DNA of 64,000 nucleotides. Source: Epiperipatus broadwayi. Its lineage: Eukaryota > Onychophora > Udeonychophora > Euonychophora > Peripatidae. Positions 41,601-53,445 of the stretch are shown piece by piece. Location of the stretch: positions 270,001-334,000 of the forward strand of contig JAQFVV010000003.1 in assembly GCA_028023455.1 (NCBI GenBank). The letters are read 5' to 3'. A program made the position numbers and the translations under genes. The notes under the pieces were generated by a model that did no database searches, was not told where the DNA came from, and saw only the letters and a list, made by a program, of their open reading frames with translations. How positions within the stretch are numbered: the stretch's first letter is position 1; every line of letters starts with the position of its first letter.

Positions 41601-43136
41601 AATATTAGTAAATAGTTAATTATTTGCAAGCCACATGTTCACTTCTTTAATAAAATATTTTGCAAACATGAATGATAAGCATAGTTATTATCATGTAGTA
41701 GTTCAAATATAGCACAATAAATTATACACACATCCTCTCATTTTAACTTAACTTTTATATAATCAGAAGAGAATTTAAATTTAGAGTCTATGGTAGGTTT
41801 TGTTAAGCAGTCCTGCATAAATTTCCTTAAAAGATTATATAAAGTTCACACAATTTCATTTTTTCCTTAATAATAAAAGATATAGGCAAATAAAGTAGAT
41901 TTAAGTTATAAGCATATAAATACATTTTAAATGATGTGTTAATTTAAAGTTTAACTGAGTGGAGAAATGAAGAAAATATACCTTATGAATAAAATAGCCT
42001 GACATCCTTTTTTAAAGCTATCTGGTAGCTAGAATTCCCATACTGACTTCTATAAAATAATAATGTTTAAAAAATTACACTTTTGAGTTTGCCTGACTTG
42101 ATTTCTGGAAGAGATTTTTAAAAAATGCCCAAAGAAGAAGTGGCAGAAGCAGAATGAATAATAATGAATGAATGAATGTATAACTTCTATTACTGACTAT
42201 CACTTTAAATATATCTCCTTTCCATCAATCAAGAGATGACCTTATCCTCCAACTGTTAGTTCCACCATTTGCACTCAGTTAATTAAGGAACAAATATTCA
42301 AGAAATTCAAGAAATCTTTTCTTGAAAAAAAAATCATTTTGATTTTCTAAATTAAATCAAACCAAATAAAACAAATAAAAATAATAATTTTTTACACTAT
42401 TGAAATAAATGAATATTAATTAACTAGTAAATAATGTAGTTGATAACACAATGTAGTTTGTCAAATAATTCACTAATTTAGATATCCATTAACCACTCAA
42501 AATTAACTTGCACCTGTTATCAGAGATATTTGCTGTAATTTTAAATGTTTTATTTTAAAATGTAAAAATCTATACTGTAATTAAATATGACAATGAAATT
42601 GGAAAATGATACAGATATACATGCATACACATATGCTGCTATATGAATACTAAATTATCCTGACTAAAATATGACTTATATGATTATGGGTTAAACATAT
42701 TTCACTGATTATATTACTTATACATGGATGGGTGTGCCAATGAATAAACAGATCAGAAAAACATCTAAACAAATACCAAACACTATTCTACAAATAAATA
42801 AATAAATAAATTTACATCAACTTAACCTGCATATCCTAATTTCTGTAATAATCCACCCCTCTTTCTTGCATTAAATACTTCATCAAATATTATAATAATA
42901 CTAAATGCTTATAAAACTCCCAACTAACATTCATAAGCAACTCTCACATAAGATTTTAGACCATTAACATAAATTTTTAAAATTTTAGTGCTATTTCACT
43001 TTTTTTTAGTTAGTATGATTTAATTAAAGTTTGTTTCTTGTGCCATTCAGAAGGTCACAATATAAATATGGGTGTATGTGTGTGTGTTTGTGGGTATGTA
43101 TCTATGACAAATAGTTTTAAACTGTTCTACATTTTA
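38661..43136. other. Non-coding, nothing recognised
   Basis: AT-rich sequence with short microsatellites, such as (AATG)n near 42157-42180 and (AAAT)n near 42790-42812. No supported gene. Confidence 0.45.
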
Positions 43137-43427
43137 TCGAATAACTAAAACACACAGGCTTATTACATACCGGTGTTTATATATGTAATATATAGGGTAT
43201 ATGAGTACAGACTTTCACACAACCTACCACTCTCTACACTATCTCATAACACTGATACACTTGAACACATATATATATATATTGAAAAGATAAATAATCA
43301 CCAATATATGTATTTCATGCTAAAACAGAAATCATCAGTTGGTCCAGGTTAGGGTATATGAGCACAGACTTATATAAACACAGGTATATAATAAGCCTGT
43401 GTGTTCCAGTTATTACATAGTAGAGAT
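43137..43427. repeat. Foldback repeat of hammerhead family 3
   Basis: The outer arms (about 43141-43183 and 43384-43427) are inverted complements around 'acacacaggcttatta'. Read on the minus strand, it holds a hammerhead-like core (43301-43345), then a block of ~35 bp ending near a TA run. A SINE-like head follows ('gagatagtgtagagagtggtagg', complement at 43215-43250). The same order recurs on the plus strand at 43693-43730 plus 44661-44763. Confidence 0.7.
43301..43345 (-). ncRNA. Hammerhead-like ribozyme core, family 3
   Basis: Minus strand: stem I strand CCAA, core CTGATGA (complement of 43332-43338), stem II of about 15 nt, GAAA (43313-43316), stem III ATA-CA-TAT, cleavage position A, then TTGG pairing with CCAA. 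All conserved core bases are present. Stem II here has three of five pairs. Confidence 0.55.
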
Positions 43428-43692
43428 ATCTGCCCATCCCTTGTATATGTATTAAATGGATTATGTCCTGTACATGAAGGGTCAGATTGACCTTAGGTCA
43501 ACATGGGTGTGACAAGAATCTCAGCCTCAAGGTGACCTTTGAGTATTTCATCATCAGATTTTTAATTGGATGGATGGGTGAAGAGTTGGGAGTATTGGAG
43601 TAGATTGAAACCTTTCCATTAAAGTATGAGGATTGGCTATCTTAATATATATCTGAGCACTTATAGCATATATGTGTAAAGATGGTAATCTG

Positions 43693-43730
43693 GACCAACT
43701 GATGATTGCTGGTTTAGCATGAAATATATA
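43693..43730 (+). ncRNA. Hammerhead-like core, family 3, split by an insertion
   Basis: Stem I strand GGACCAA leads to CTGATGA (43699-43705), then stem II T-TGCT-GGTTT-AGCA-T and GAAA (43721-43724). The 3' half (GAAATACATATATTGG) lies 930 bp away at 44661-44676. The family 2 composite has inserted between them and duplicated about ten bases (GAAATATATA/GAAATACATA). Joined conceptually, stem I closes as CCAA/TTGG. Confidence 0.55.
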
Positions 43731-43886
43731 TCACATGATCACTATCTCATACTAGCACATAATTTTTGAATTCAAAACAAAGCAAAACTCTCCATATAGT
43801 AGTGCCATCTTGTGCTAACAAGAGCAATCAATGGATGCCAAAAGGCTTGTGCATAAAATCCCTATCTAGTGCCTACTCATCCAATA

Positions 43887-43927
43887 TCCACAGACTAGTT
43901 TCTGGCTTGTGGCCTTCATCAATGAGG
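43887..43927 (-). ncRNA. Hammerhead-like core in arm 1, family 2
   Basis: Minus strand: TCCTCA (stem I), TTGATGA (core, first base changed from C), stem II AGGC-CACAA-GCCA, GAAA (43899-43902), stem III ACT/AGT with no loop, cleavage C, then TGTGGA pairing with TCCTCA at five of six positions. The C-to-T change in the core should impair it. Confidence 0.5.
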
Positions 43928-44510
43928 AGCCTTGGATCTGAGAGCACTGCACCTAGATCTTAGGATCTAATGCAACCCTCCAGCACCCACCTTTTAACTC
44001 TATTTAACTACAAAACTATGAGAATGAAATTGAAAACACAATTATTTTCAATCCAAGCTCAATAGCTTATATAGTCATATGGGTCTGAACTCAATTCAGC
44101 ACCCATACATTTTGGTGTCTTTGGCTCTTTAACAACCATAGCCATCACTGTCCTATTAGACAGGATTGGTGTTAAATTACTAAACACCACATGATCACTA
44201 TCTCATACTAGCACATAATTGTTATTAAACAATTCAAAACAAAGCAAAACTCTCCATATAGTAGTGCCATCTTGTGCTAACAAGATAGTGGTGGCTATGG
44301 TTGTTAAAGAGCCAAAGACACCAAAATGTAGGGGTGCTGAATTGAGTTCAGACCCATATGACTATATAAGCTATTGAGCTTGTATTGAAAATATTAATTG
44401 TGTTTTCAATTTCATTCTCATAGTTTTGTAGTTAAATAGAGTTAAAAGGTGGGTGCTGGAGGATTGCATTAGATCTTAAGATCTAGGTGCAGTGCTCTCA
44501 GATACAAGGC

Positions 44511-44552
44511 TCCTCACTGATGAATGCCACAAGCCAGAAACTAGTCTTAGGA
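44511..44552 (+). ncRNA. Hammerhead-like core in arm 2, family 2
   Basis: Plus strand: TCCTCA, perfect CTGATGA (44517-44523), stem II (two G-C pairs remain), GAAA (44537-44540), ACTAGT as a zero-loop stem III, cleavage C at 44546, then TTAGGA pairing with TCCTCA at five of six. This is the best preserved family 2 core. Confidence 0.6.
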
Positions 44553-44660
44553 TATTGGATGAGTAGGGATTTTATGCACAAGCTTTCTGGCATCCATTGA
44601 TTGCTCTTGTGCTATGGCACTACTATATGGAGAGTTTTGCTTTGTTTTGAATTGTTTAAT

Positions 44661-44770
44661 GAAATACATATATTGGGGATTATTTATCTTTTCAACATAT
44701 ATGGGTTCAAATGTATCAGTGTTATAAGATAGTGTGAAGAGTGGTAGGTTGTGTGAAAGTCTGTATTTTA
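44661..44770 (+). repeat. Right part of the interrupted family 3 unit
   Basis: This continues the split core at 43693-43730: GAAATACATATATTGG, then 'ggattatttatctttt', a B-box-like GGGTTCAAATG (44706-44716) and a SINE-like 'gtgtgaagagtggtaggttgtgtgaaagtctgt'. It matches the minus-strand copy at 43215-43316. Confidence 0.65.
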
Positions 44771-45635
44771 TAGAATAGTAAAAGAGAAAGCAATCATTTC
44801 TTTCTAAGCTTAATGACTGTTAGGAAAAGATAGTTTGAATGCTTTTTTATTTTTATTTTTATTATCTAGATAATAATAGTTAGATACTTAATTGCTAATT
44901 AATAATAGATGGTTAAGTGGGTTAATTACATGTCAGGTATTTAAAAAAAATTCTATATGCTTAATACTGCAAAAACATTGTTTTACCCAGAATGAATTTG
45001 AGCATAAGCTATCACCACATCTTAAAGTCTTTTTAGTAATTTTAGAGTGTACCAATAGCACATCCATCTTAATGCCTATAATCTGGTATTAAATCCAGGT
45101 TAAGTAAACTTTAATTTTTTTTCCAACATGTTCAGAATTGTTTCCCCCAAATATCTCTTCCCATAGTCAATTCAAATAATTGTCCACAACTGATGAGTTA
45201 ATAGATGACTAAGGGTAAAACAATCATTATCATCACACAGTTATTGGAAAGTCATATAACCACTACTTTTTCAGTGACTGCTTTTCACTGAGAAGTTATA
45301 AAAACTTTTTCCTGAAGTAGGATTTTGAACCTGTTTTACCATATATTTTATAAATGATCTAATAGTCTTTGTGTAGATAAAATAAATTGGAATTCTGATG
45401 AGATCTTCAGTATGTATGTGGTATTTTTTTAAATTTTTACAGAATGATGAATATGCTGCATATTTAATAAATGTTTAAAAATCATAAAAAAGATCATAAA
45501 ATTATACTAAAATGAATATACTAAATAACTTATCAAGATTAAAAGTTTACAATATGAAAGACAAAATAAGACAAAGAATCACTATCAAAACTAATCATAT
45601 ATATATGAGTGTAAAAAACGTAATATTTTTTTTTT

Positions 45636-45701
45636 GGTCGAGAGGTCAGCACAGTTGCCTTACAAACAGTTGTCCCAGATTAGCGGGTTCGCTTCCTGGC
45701 C
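45636..45701 (+). repeat. tRNA-like SINE head or tRNA pseudogene
   Basis: An A-box-like region (GGTCGAGAGGTCAGC, 45636-45650) and a B box GGTTCGCTTCC (45686-45696) have the spacing of a tRNA gene. It starts after a T-run. Acceptor-stem pairing is poor, so a tRNA-derived SINE head or pseudogene is likelier than a working tRNA. Confidence 0.5.
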
Positions 45702-48700
45702 GATGCTATGACACATGAAAAAAAAACTTTACTCTTTATAAGAGCACAACATTTCTTTTAGTTTACTCAACTATAATTCAAGGGTTTCTTATAATCAAAG
45801 CTGTTCAGTGCATAGATTTAAAAATAGCAGCTAAGATTATATCTTTTAAAAAATTTATTTAGTTTTTTTTTTATATAGAAATCATGAATGTCATTTCTTG
45901 ATGACTATTTTCTTATAAGATTGTCTATATAAAATAGACATATAATTTTCTAGTACAATGTATAATACTATTTTAAAGCTAATAAAAAATTAATTAAAGG
46001 ATAATTCTAGTCATATTAATTTTTCTATTGATTTATTTAATTGTCTTGTTATCTGAAACAGATTAAATACCATTTTCCAAAACCCTTGAATTTTAAAAAC
46101 TTCTAATATTTGATTATTTTAAGTAATATTACAGTTGAATTGTTAAACAATCAGGTCAAAACATGTTTGTCCACATACTATTTAAATATCAGTAATACAT
46201 ACTAATTTATAACTATGATTAAAATGTAAAGCAATATATATATATTCTAACCTCCTCCACCGCTCGTCCTCCATAAATTTATATATAGTGTTTAAATTCT
46301 TCCGGGTTCTAGCTCAGTTAACAATTAATAAATGAAATATCCAGCATTAATTAAAAAAAATGATTACTAGCTCTAATCTTTAAAATACAAATACGGTTAT
46401 ATTTTTAAAATGGATTAACAAATATTTACTATTTTCATGAGACATGGAGTGACGACACGGGGAACGAGATAGACTACATTAAGATATTATCTACATGATA
46501 CTATCTCAATGGCATAATAACACTATACTCCCTTTTACTATACTAAATAACTAACTTATAGTATTCTTACGACTTTCTAAGCTCTTTTCACTACGATTAA
46601 AATAATAATCATGTCTTAATATTATTTATAATAAGAATCTAGCTCAATTAAATAAAAGAAAATAAATAAAAGAAAATAAAATAGAATCTCAGGTTCATAA
46701 ATTGTATTCTAACTGATTTAAAATTACGATAGTAAACCATGAAAAGGGCATTTTATGTCATAATTCACTACGCAGTAACTAACAATAATAAATAATAATA
46801 ATAACAATAATAATATAATATAATCTTGTTTCTTCCTAAATGAAATAAATAAATACGTACGTGGTAGTATTTTAATAATCTGACTACAGAATACGTGTGG
46901 CAACATTAGCATATATTTTAATGTAATATTGTGGCAACCGACTTATGACCAATAAATACTATAAAATTATGATCTTTTAATTTTAACATACCAATAAATT
47001 CTCAAAATTATTTTAACACTTTTATGTTTACCCTTTTGTGCAAAAACTATATGTCTGTTTCAATTATAAGTGTATCGTGATATCATGCATCCATGTGGAG
47101 AAATAACAACGAAGACACAAAACTTTAAAATAAATTTACAACAAAGTTTATTAATAACATAAACAAATAACAATATTTTACATTATGTACATTGGATATC
47201 CTTACTCTCCTATCACAATTTAGTTTACTAGTTTATAAAAAAAATGAAAATCAAACTTCTATTTATTTTCCTAGTTAACTCTTATCTTTTAAATGCTTAA
47301 GAAAATACAGTATTATTATTATTGGATTTCTTATTATAGTCAGCTTGTTACAACATGTATTTCTTATCGGATTATCATTAACACTTTGTATCCCTACTAT
47401 TATTAAAATTATATTTTTAATTTTTAAAATTACATTCATAGTAAACATTCTACAAAAATAATAAAATTCTAGTTTATATTGGTTGTATGGAATCCCACAA
47501 ATTCAAAAACATTCTTCTACATTTGGTATTAAGTTTTATTGTTCATTATCCAATGTTTGTTAATCATAATATACTCATTCAAGCCTTACTTCGGATGATA
47601 ATTACAACTATTAACATACCATGCACAAATATATGTTTATTACACACTATTGAATTATTTTCTTAATAAATATGCAATATTTATTTTCCAAAATATTATT
47701 TAAAACATTAAAATTTCATTATCACTTTTAAAATAAAAACTTTGTTTAGATTTCTCTTTGTTAAAATCTTATATTCATTTCCGAATTAATTTTAAACTGT
47801 ATCATATGATTCTTTCTCTCTTTATGATATTTTGTACTTTTACTTTTAAAATTACACAATTCTATACATTCCAGTAAATAACTATTCTCACATAAATGAT
47901 AACATATCTACAATTCTATTTTATTCATTATTTCTTTGAAAATATCTTTCTGACGATGCAGGTTCACGAAAATAAGGATAGCGGAGATAGATGCATAGGA
48001 TCAAAATATAACTAGAATATTACTCATCATAAACTTTGACAATAATGGCACAGTGAATTAAAAGACACTATAGAGGAGTGACCTTTACCTGTCTACCAAC
48101 CTCTATTATAGGAGTGATGCTAAAGCTATTTCTTCAGCTTTATTATAACATCAAAAAGTTTAAAGATATGTAAAAACACTGTCCAAACTATATGTGTTCA
48201 GTCATAGGACATAGTTAACTATACTGAAATCACACAAACTAAATCTGATCCAAATACTTTATTTTTCCTATTTCTTAACAAAAACATCATCTTGGTTTCC
48301 TCTCCACTAGTACTACCAAGTCACTATCCGATCTTATTTCTCAAGATTTTTCTATATGGTACATCGACAAATTCCTATCTGCATTTCTAACAATAATAAA
48401 ATTCATTTATTTCAAAACTATTCCTCTGTTCTATAAGAAAATCTTTTACTACTTTCCTCGTATATTTTATCATATATAAACTATTTTAAAATATCTGAAT
48501 ACTTTACAACATGAAAGTTCAAAAGAATCACACAATTGTTCTATCGAATTATATTATTAATTATACTTTAAATAACTTATTGCATGCATATTCAGAATTA
48601 CTCCTATCTCATATTATGTTTTAAAATGTTGTATAAAATGTGTACTTATAATTTAAACTTTCACACATCATTCTTAATCAATAGATGATCTAAAAAAATA

Positions 48701-50039
48701 CATTATGCATTACAAATAAATATCAAGATTACCAAACGATCTTTATCTTCTTGATCGTGTTCCGTAGGCTTCACCATCCCATTGATTCTTGTAGATATAA
48801 ACTTCCATACATACTTTATTTTTAAAACAATATTTCTATCATTCTATTAAGCTATTATATTTAATTTTTTAATATTACTAAATTTATGTTTATATGTTTT
48901 CCCTAATCTCACATAGCATTTTATATTTAAAATAAATTAGCAAAAAATATTTAAACTATATTTACGGTACTTCTTCATCAAACTTTCTTGAACCGTTCAT
49001 ATTAAAGCTAAAAAAAAAATATTATTTTATTTCTTCTTTAGTCACTTAATGTTCTATTTAAAGTAAACAATTACTGCTCTGTTTAATAAATATTCATAGA
49101 CGACAATCCTTGGTTTTCATAATATTGAATATAATTATAAATTCTTGATATCAATTCATCCTGTAAAGAAAAACGTCTCCATATTCTCTTCTAATATTGT
49201 TTGCTAATATTTTCCCGCGCGACTTTTCCGATGCATCTTCTATGTACTTTATTCAAATATTCAGTAAATTTTCTGTTTTCATGGATCCAATTTCATTAAG
49301 TAATTTAATTTTATATTTCTCAAAATCAAGCATTTTCTCCATTGAATACTTTATAATATTTTTTCTGATTAGATAAAGTTTTCGGCTCCTTTTCTATAAA
49401 ACATAATAATAGCATTTTCCTATTATTCTATTACTTTTTTCTTTATTTAAAATTCTGGTACTATATTTTTATAACTTCTCTTTTAAAAGATAAATATTCT
49501 TTCTTCCTTATACTTTTACATAATTTTTCTTTATAATAAAAACGCATATTAAATTTTTTCCGTAGAGAAGAATAACAAAATAGCTTCAAAGTAGCCTTAT
49601 AAAATTGGTGCGTCATAATTTTTTCATGATGGCAAGTAACTTCTCTTTTAAGTTTTCGCATAGCGTCCCAATTATATTTCTCTGAGTGACAAAAATAAGT
49701 TTCTGGTTGAGCATAAATAAAGCTGTATTAAGACAATTTCCAAATATTTTTTCCTTAGCCATATTTTTAGGTATTTTTCCTTGTACTTCCATTTTACTGT
49801 ACGGTTTTGGTTAAACTTGAATAAAATTCCCTGGTAAGATAACTTTTAAAATTAGCAATCCATATAGAGGCAGTCAAAATATATTATATGTTACAAAAGA
49901 ACTTTTAAAATAAATACAAAATTTTAAATTTATATCACTTTTCCAGCTACGGTGTTATCAGCTAAAAAATATGTTACTTTCTCTTTCACTTTCACATTAC
50001 TTCTCCCCCTCCCGCTTCGTCTAATTCTTATATTTTGTC
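45702..50039. other. Non-coding, G-poor on the plus strand in part
   Basis: No gene found. Between about 47000 and 49700 the plus strand has clearly more C than G line by line (for example about 11 C to 3 G at 48421-48480). The reason is unknown. Confidence 0.4.
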
Positions 50040-50170
50040 TGCTAATTTACCTCCGTTGATTGGTTAATGACTTTTTAGCACGAACAGATTTACACAATTT
50101 AGTTTTATAACAGACTAGACATTTAAAATAAAGAATTGATGACGTCATGTCTTAAATATTATTTAGACTA
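50040..50170. promoter_or_regulatory. CCAAT and CRE sites
   Basis: An inverted CCAAT box (GATTGGTT, 50058-50065) and a perfect palindromic CRE, TGACGTCA (50140-50147), lie 75 bp apart next to a C-rich patch (49998-50025). This layout occurs in promoters. No exon is visible nearby, so the role is only suggested. Confidence 0.3.
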
Positions 50171-50871
50171 GTACTTTTTAATTCAATTATAGTTTTATCA
50201 AAATCATTTAAACTTTTAAAACAATTATTAAAACAATATTTAATACTTCAACTTTTACTTTAATGATCGATGGCAATTATATTTAGTTTCCTAATTCACA
50301 AACTTTATTATTATTTTAACAAGCGTGTGTGTGAAGGTGTATAATATACAGTCACGTGTTTACTAACTTTATCAAATAATTTTTTATTTACGTCTCGGTC
50401 TAAATTACCAAAACTGATATATTTTATAAAAAAAATTTGGAAAATAATTAAAAAATGTAGAACTAAATATAATTCTCACCATCATAAAGTTTATCTTAAA
50501 ATATATTAGATTAAATTTGAATATTAAATACAATTATAACACTACATATGGCATTTATTTACTTTATTAGTTTTAAAATATTATACTCAAATTATTAATA
50601 TACTTTTAACTATTTATAGCTGTATTATTTTATATGGCCAGCTTTTACAACCATAAGCAAGGATGTAATTAAGCTATATTTAACTGTTTTCTTTTAAAAT
50701 AATCTATTACATTTTTATATACCAGGTATTTTCAGCTTTAAATTGTACTATAAAATCTAATTATCCTATTATTATTTATATATCATACAAATATAACTTA
50801 AAATTTAAAATTTTTTAGTAATTGACCATTCTACCTTGTTATGACCTATAGATAAGGGCACAATATATATA
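50171..50871. other. Non-coding, nothing recognised
   Basis: AT-rich sequence without coding or repeat features. Confidence 0.45.
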
Positions 50872-50929
50872 TGTCATATTATTATTACTATTTGCGGGAT
50901 ATTCCGTGTAGTGAAAAAGCTAAATGCTG

Positions 50930-50968
50930 ATGTTTCAGTACAATATCAAGTACCTTCCTCAGAGCGTC
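50930..50968 (-). ncRNA. Hammerhead-like core, 104-bp family, copy i
   Basis: Minus strand: core CTGAGGA (complement of 50956-50962), stem II GTAC/GTAC around a TTGATATT loop, GAAAC (50932-50936). The cleavage triplet is ATC in place of GTC. Confidence 0.6.
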
Positions 50969-50989
50969 CTCTTTCTCAAATCAAAGAGG

Positions 50990-51031
50990 ACGCTCTGAGG
51001 AAGGTACTTGATATTGTACTGAAACATCAGC
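50990..51031 (+). ncRNA. Hammerhead-like core, 104-bp family, copy ii
   Basis: CTGAGGA at 50995-51001, stem II GTAC/GTAC, GAAAC at 51021-51025, triplet ATC. Stem I is ACGCT/AGCAT with one mismatch. Confidence 0.6.
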
Positions 51032-51093
51032 ATTTAGCTTTTTCACTACACGGAATATCCCGCAAATAGTAATAATAATATGACATAAAGAGG

Positions 51094-51136
51094 ATGCTCT
51101 GAGGAAGGTACTTGATATTGTACTGAAACGTCAGCA
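51094..51136 (+). ncRNA. Complete hammerhead-type core, 104-bp family, copy iii
   Basis: Stem I ATGCT/AGCAT pairs fully. CTGAGGA lies at 51099-51105, stem II GTAC-TTGATATT-GTAC closes with an A-T pair and one bulged G, and GAAACGTC lies at 51125-51132. Stem III is reduced to AC/GT with no loop, the minimal form reported for Penelope-like elements, which cleaves best as a dimer. This is the most complete ribozyme candidate in the window. Confidence 0.7.
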
Positions 51137-51944
51137 TTTAGCTTTTTCACTACACGGAATATCCCGCAAATAGTAATAATAATATGACATCTTTTATCCA
51201 TGAAAACATTAGAATTAACATATATATATATATATATAGTGACAATAAAACATTTATCTTATATTGTCTACAGAATAACAAAAGTAAATCTTATATGCAG
51301 ATATTTTTAATCTGATCCTATAGCCAACAACCCAACTTGTGAAACAATATTCACAGATGCAGTTTTTATTATTATATTTTTTCCACAAATACAAATACAA
51401 ATTATTTTTTGTAATGAAATAAATGCAAATAATAAAGTTACATTTATTATTTTTATTAATTCTTCTTTTTAAACAACAATCATTAATAAATTCTGTTTAA
51501 TAAATTACACAAGAAATTACATTGAATTCAGCCAATGAGGCTGGTTATATTTAATTTTTCTTTAATTAACAATTTTGTAAAGGCTATAAGTAGAGGAATT
51601 TTTAAAATATTTTTCTTTAACACCACCATTATTTTGAGAGTTATTGTTTAAATTTGTGAAGTTTTCTATTAGGAAAATGATGAACAATCAAAATTTTCAA
51701 AATAAAAGTATTCAACCTACAGTAAAAAGCAAAAAAAAAAAAAAAAATCGAATAAACTTGATATGAGTAAATAAATAAAAAAACGGCCGTTTGGAAAATC
51801 ATCAGATAAATGATAGGATCAATCACTGCCATATTCTGAACTTCAGAGAAAATGGAAGCAAAGCTAAACTAGAAGAGACAATGTTATGAAGAAAATTTAC
51901 TAGTCAAGAAGTCTCAGAAACTAATAAAATAGGTTAAAAACATG

Positions 51945-52450
51945 ATTTTCCACTTAGTATAATTTTCATTACACCATTCTCATACAAGATATGGATTGTT
52001 TTCTATCTGCTTTTAACACCTCATGGAGACATGTAATCATAAACTTTCCCAAAGATCATGTGAAAAAGTTGTAAGATTCCAAAGTTGCACATTTTGTGCT
52101 GAACCAGCACTTATCAGTAGGTCCAGATCACAATCACTTACACCTATCATTATCATTGTTCAGCATATATAGATAGCCAATTACTAAAGTTTAATTGATG
52201 TGTCAGACTCACTGCCCTCATAACATTGATGCAAACCACTTGATAAAAGTATGTTAATATTTTTATTAGTCATTTATTAGACTAGATATTATTCACTTAA
52301 TAAATAATATTTCTGTTATATAATTTTCATTACACTACTTGACAGCTTTTAACACTTTGTGGATGAGTGTAATCATAAACATATGGCTACATATGGAAAA
52401 GAAGTAAAATCCCCAAGATGCACACTTCATGCTGAATCATCACTTCATAG
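51945..52450 (+). repeat. Dispersed repeat, two direct diverged copies
   Basis: Copies at about 51945-52115 and 52315-52450 share 'ataattttcattacac', 'gcttttaacac', 'gtaatcataaac' and 'tgctgaa-cagcactt'-like blocks in the same order. A third copy lies inverted at 55950-56125. No coding content or ribozyme core. Confidence 0.65.
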
Positions 52451-53146
52451 ATGTATGTCAATTATTTTTATTTATCATCTTAGGAAATAGATAGGCATAT
52501 TTATTTTCAACAATATTTTACTTAATAGAATAATGATGAAAATTATGAGCAATCCCTATTTGCAATACCTAGCTAGGTCATGTAGGACACAAGTTACTAC
52601 TGGTAAATAAATATAGACTATACAATATTACATTTAAAGAGTCTAACACACCATTCAACAATACTTTAATTACAAAATAGAATTATCAATTGACATATAA
52701 CTTACTTTGCTTTAACAAAGCCTTTTCACCATTCTATTGCCTTTTTGGGTCTCATTCCAAAAGCATGCAAGTAAACAAAAATTTCTTTGCTAAGTTTAAT
52801 CATAATTTTTAATTACATTATAATATTAATGCAGTTATGGATAATCAAGTATATTTCTATACAATAAACCCAGACTTCAATAAATTTAAAATATAATTCT
52901 ACATACTGATAAACTTATAAAAATAAGATATTTATCTGACATTAAGTTTCCTGGTATAGACATATGTATATATTGAATATGTAACTATAAGGAATGGCTA
53001 TTTTTTGGTCCTAATCCCAATTTAATAAATATGACTTCTAGGGGGAAAGACTCATTTTGAAACTTATCTCTAATTTATTAAAAACAAAATAGGATGGAAT
53101 CTTCCCATAGGGATATACTTAAATTATTTGACAATGAACAAATAAC

Positions 53147-53150
<4 letters not shown>
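52451..53150. other. Non-coding, nothing recognised
   Basis: AT-rich sequence with no supported gene or repeat. Confidence 0.45.

Positions 53151-53213
<63 letters not shown>
53151..53213. repeat. (TA)n microsatellite
   Basis: About 63 bp of TA dinucleotides. Confidence 0.93.
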
Positions 53214-53221
<8 letters not shown>

Positions 53222-53235
53222 AGTAAAAATCAGTC

Positions 53236-53445
53236 ATATATCACATGACCTATATAGCTTGTATTACCAATATGTAATATATAAAGAGCCTGCTACTAGC
53301 TCTAAACAAGCTCGAAACCGCTCTGGGGACGGGGACCATCATAGATAAAAGCTTCATGTATTTTCTCTTGTAGCATTTATCATAAAAAAATAAAATAATT
53401 AAGCTTGTTTAGAGCTAGTAGCAGGCTCTTTATATATTACATATA
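53236..53445. repeat. Family 2 hairpin unit with a partial hammerhead
   Basis: 'taaagagcctgctactag' near 53280 and its complement near 53412-53440 form arms of about 40 bp. The start (TCACATGACCTATATAGCTTG) matches the units at 56639 and 57057. GAAACCGCTC (53306-53315) followed by a GGGGAC block matches the 3' half of the core at 56783-56826. The CTGANGA half is missing, so this copy is broken. Confidence 0.55.

Larger units (their letters stand above)
43731..44660. repeat. Palindromic composite of hammerhead repeat family 2
   Basis: Arm 1 (43731-44150) and arm 2 (44285-44660) are long inverted complements. Between them a direct copy of the arm start recurs (43733-43826 and 44189-44285, period 456). 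The composite is thus 1.2 direct units followed by an inverted unit. It is flanked by GAAATATATA (43721-43730) and GAAATACATA (44661-44670), a likely target-site duplication. Each arm holds a hammerhead-like core. The short open frame at 43766-43963 has no protein-like homology and is not called. Confidence 0.8.
50872..51190. repeat. 104-bp hammerhead repeat: one inverted and two direct copies
   Basis: Copy i (50872-50975) is on the minus strand. Copies ii (50983-51086) and iii (51087-51190) are direct and abut with a period of 104 bp. They differ at very few bases. Each runs from AAAGAGGAYGCT through a hammerhead core and a 'tttttcactacacggaatatcccgc' block to TATGACAT. The core (CTGAGGA...GAAACGTCAGC) matches the hammerhead form known from the LTR-like ends of Penelope-like elements. 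Confidence 0.88.

Noticed and set aside
45636-45701. Functional tRNA gene
   Set aside because: A and B boxes are present, but the acceptor and anticodon stems do not pair well.
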